DNA of 64,000 nucleotides from Caenorhabditis elegans (lineage: Eukaryota > Nematoda > Chromadorea > Rhabditida > Rhabditidae): the NCBI RefSeq assembly GCF_000002985.6, contig NC_003280.10:6568501-6632500 (forward strand). Reading direction: 5' to 3'. Of this stretch, positions 62,668 to 64,000 are shown piece after piece. A model generated the notes under the pieces. The model was not told the origin of the DNA and did not search any database. It saw only the letters and a list, made by a program, of their open reading frames with translations. Position 1 is the first letter of the stretch. Each line of letters starts with the position of its first letter. A program made the translations under genes and the position numbers.

Positions 62668-64000
62668 ATGACTCAAACTGAAAGCTACGACTTGCAGACT
62701 CAAAGAATGGTTGCTGCCCAGCAGAATAATGGGAAGATATTTGGGAGATTCGATCCAATTCACATTGGTCTTGCAGTCATTTCTATCATCTTCCTAATTC
62801 TTTCGATCGTCTTTATTATTCTCTTCGCTACAAAACACGGTGAGTTGAACATTTTGAATTCTTTTAAAAAGATTTTAAGATTTCTAGGTTACGTTAGATT
62901 TCTAGGTTACATTTATAAGGATTTTAGAACGGTCGGTGTCGATTTATTTTAAACGTTTTAAAGTTAACTTTTTTTAATTGTGAAATTTAAATGTTTTTGT
63001 AATCCACCATATAACTTGACTATAGGGATTTAAAAAAAACTAAGCTAGCATCCGGCTTTTCCAAATTCTGGACGATTCGTATTTATTAACCAGTTTTTTC
63101 CATGTTACTGTGGGTTTTCAAAAATTAAATAAAAAACAGATGCCATTATTTTTATGTACATTATCCAAATAACTAGACACCAGGTTTTAAGAGATTCGCA
63201 AATGGAGTGGAGAATTCAATTCAAAAAATTATTGAAAACTTAAAACATATATTTTTCAAATTTTTTTGAAATATTTCGCAATTCTGAAAAGTTTCGTCAT
63301 ATTCCTGAAAATAATTTAAAAAAATAAGAGACCGTAATACCACCAAATTAATTGTTTTTAGACTCTTCTTCGGGATTCTTGGCAACTGGATTTTCCGATA
63401 GTAACGCAAGTGATGTTTCAAATGATCTCAGAGGCCTTCTGAAAAACAAGTACACTGTGAACTCATTTGCAGCAGATGTTCAGTATGTTACTCATGATCT
63501 CCTCTATTTTGAAAACCAACATTTTCAGAGACAAAACAGTTAGTGCAGTTTTCTCCCTTCGAGACTCTGTTTCTGCAGATGATGTGCAAAAAGTTTTGGC
63601 CGGATCCAAGTTGGTATCTCAAGTGGAAACGACTTGTGAGTTTAATGCCAATAAAATAAGAGATTAGAACATGTTGGAGGTGTGAATATTTTTAGTATGA
63701 TAAGATGGCAAAACTTATGATAAGAAAGTAAATAACTTGGATTGTGGTCGGACTGTGTATATGTTTTATGATCGTCTAGAACGGAATCGAAATGATAATT
63801 TAATTTTAAAAACGATGCAATGATACAATGTTTGGAATGAAAATTTTAGATGGAGACAAAGCTACTGCCGTATGTCGTCGACAACAGACATTTGCTTCAA
63901 CAGTTTCTGCAGCTCCAACAAATCCACCAACTACCGTTACCACTGCAGCTCCTCCAGTTGTCGCGAGATGTAGGCTACTCTAAAGTACTCGATTCAAAAA
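62668..64000 (+). CDS. Single-pass membrane protein, 5' part (runs off window)
   Basis: Exons 62668-62839, 63362-63482, 63529-63635 and 63850-63969 stay in phase, and GTAGGCT at 63970 fits a donor leading beyond the window. The first 35 residues are cytoplasmic by charge (QTQRMVAAQQNNGKI). One membrane helix follows (HIGLAVISIIFLILSIVFII). The outside region then has a SEA- or ferredoxin-like alternation (DVSNDLRGLLKNKYTV, DKTVSAVFSLRDSVS, VLAGSKLVSQV), and a Thr/Pro-rich, probably O-glycosylated spacer (PTNPPTTVTTAAPP) starts the part that is cut off. Such spacers in worm type II proteins often precede C-type lectin or VWA domains, but that domain is not visible here. If the donor is not used, a stop follows at 63981. 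Confidence 0.72.

Overview
The window looks like nematode nuclear DNA, and almost certainly Caenorhabditis elegans (probably chromosome II). It is AT-rich, with short introns (about 43-60 bp) ending in TTTCAG. TTTCAG sites just before several start codons fit spliced-leader trans-splicing. It carries an intact 1611-bp Tc1 transposon, a chemoreceptor family found in nematodes, and several proteins I recognise as C. elegans orthologues. No tools were used: exon models were built by hand from GT/AG sites, reading-frame phase and family resemblance. Every multi-exon model that ends inside the window closes in frame.

Layout. (1) 0.2-10 kb: four intact SRA-type seven-transmembrane chemoreceptor genes (one +, three -). 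A Tc1 copy sits inside an intron of the second, and a 930-bp fold-back element lies between the third and fourth. A likely small secreted peptide gene is at the left edge. (2) 11-16 kb: a CK1/TTBK-like kinase (copy 1) and a secreted DB-domain protein. (3) 16-41 kb: a dense block of conserved housekeeping and membrane-traffic genes. In order these are a TRAPPC13 homologue, icd-1 (beta-NAC), vps-32.1 (ESCRT-III Snf7), a six-EF-hand ER-lumen protein, an AIP homologue (aipr-1), dnj-8 (DNAJC16-like) and the very long epg-5. The whole vps-33.2 (VPS33B) gene lies on the opposite strand inside one epg-5 intron. (4) 41-49.7 kb: a long region without convincing genes upstream of klf-3, with a few exon-like or GC-rich islands. 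(5) 49.8-53.4 kb: klf-3, a three-zinc-finger Kruppel-like factor of 315 aa. (6) 53.7-58.7 kb: an MSP-domain/coiled-coil protein, a two-domain BPI/LBP-like secreted protein and an unrecognised 279-aa protein. (7) 59-60.8 kb: kinase copy 2, an inverted near-identical duplicate of copy 1 about 46 kb away. (8) 62.7 kb to the end: the 5' part of a single-pass membrane protein gene that runs off the window.

Themes. epg-5, vps-33.2, vps-32.1 and TRAPPC13 all act in autophagosome, endosome or Golgi membrane traffic. aipr-1, dnj-8 and the EF-hand gene follow epg-5 on the same strand with gaps of 236-493 bp, which looks operon-like. The unusual items are the nested gene, the inverted kinase pair, the two mobile elements, a 9-nt microexon and a few unannotated-looking small reading frames.
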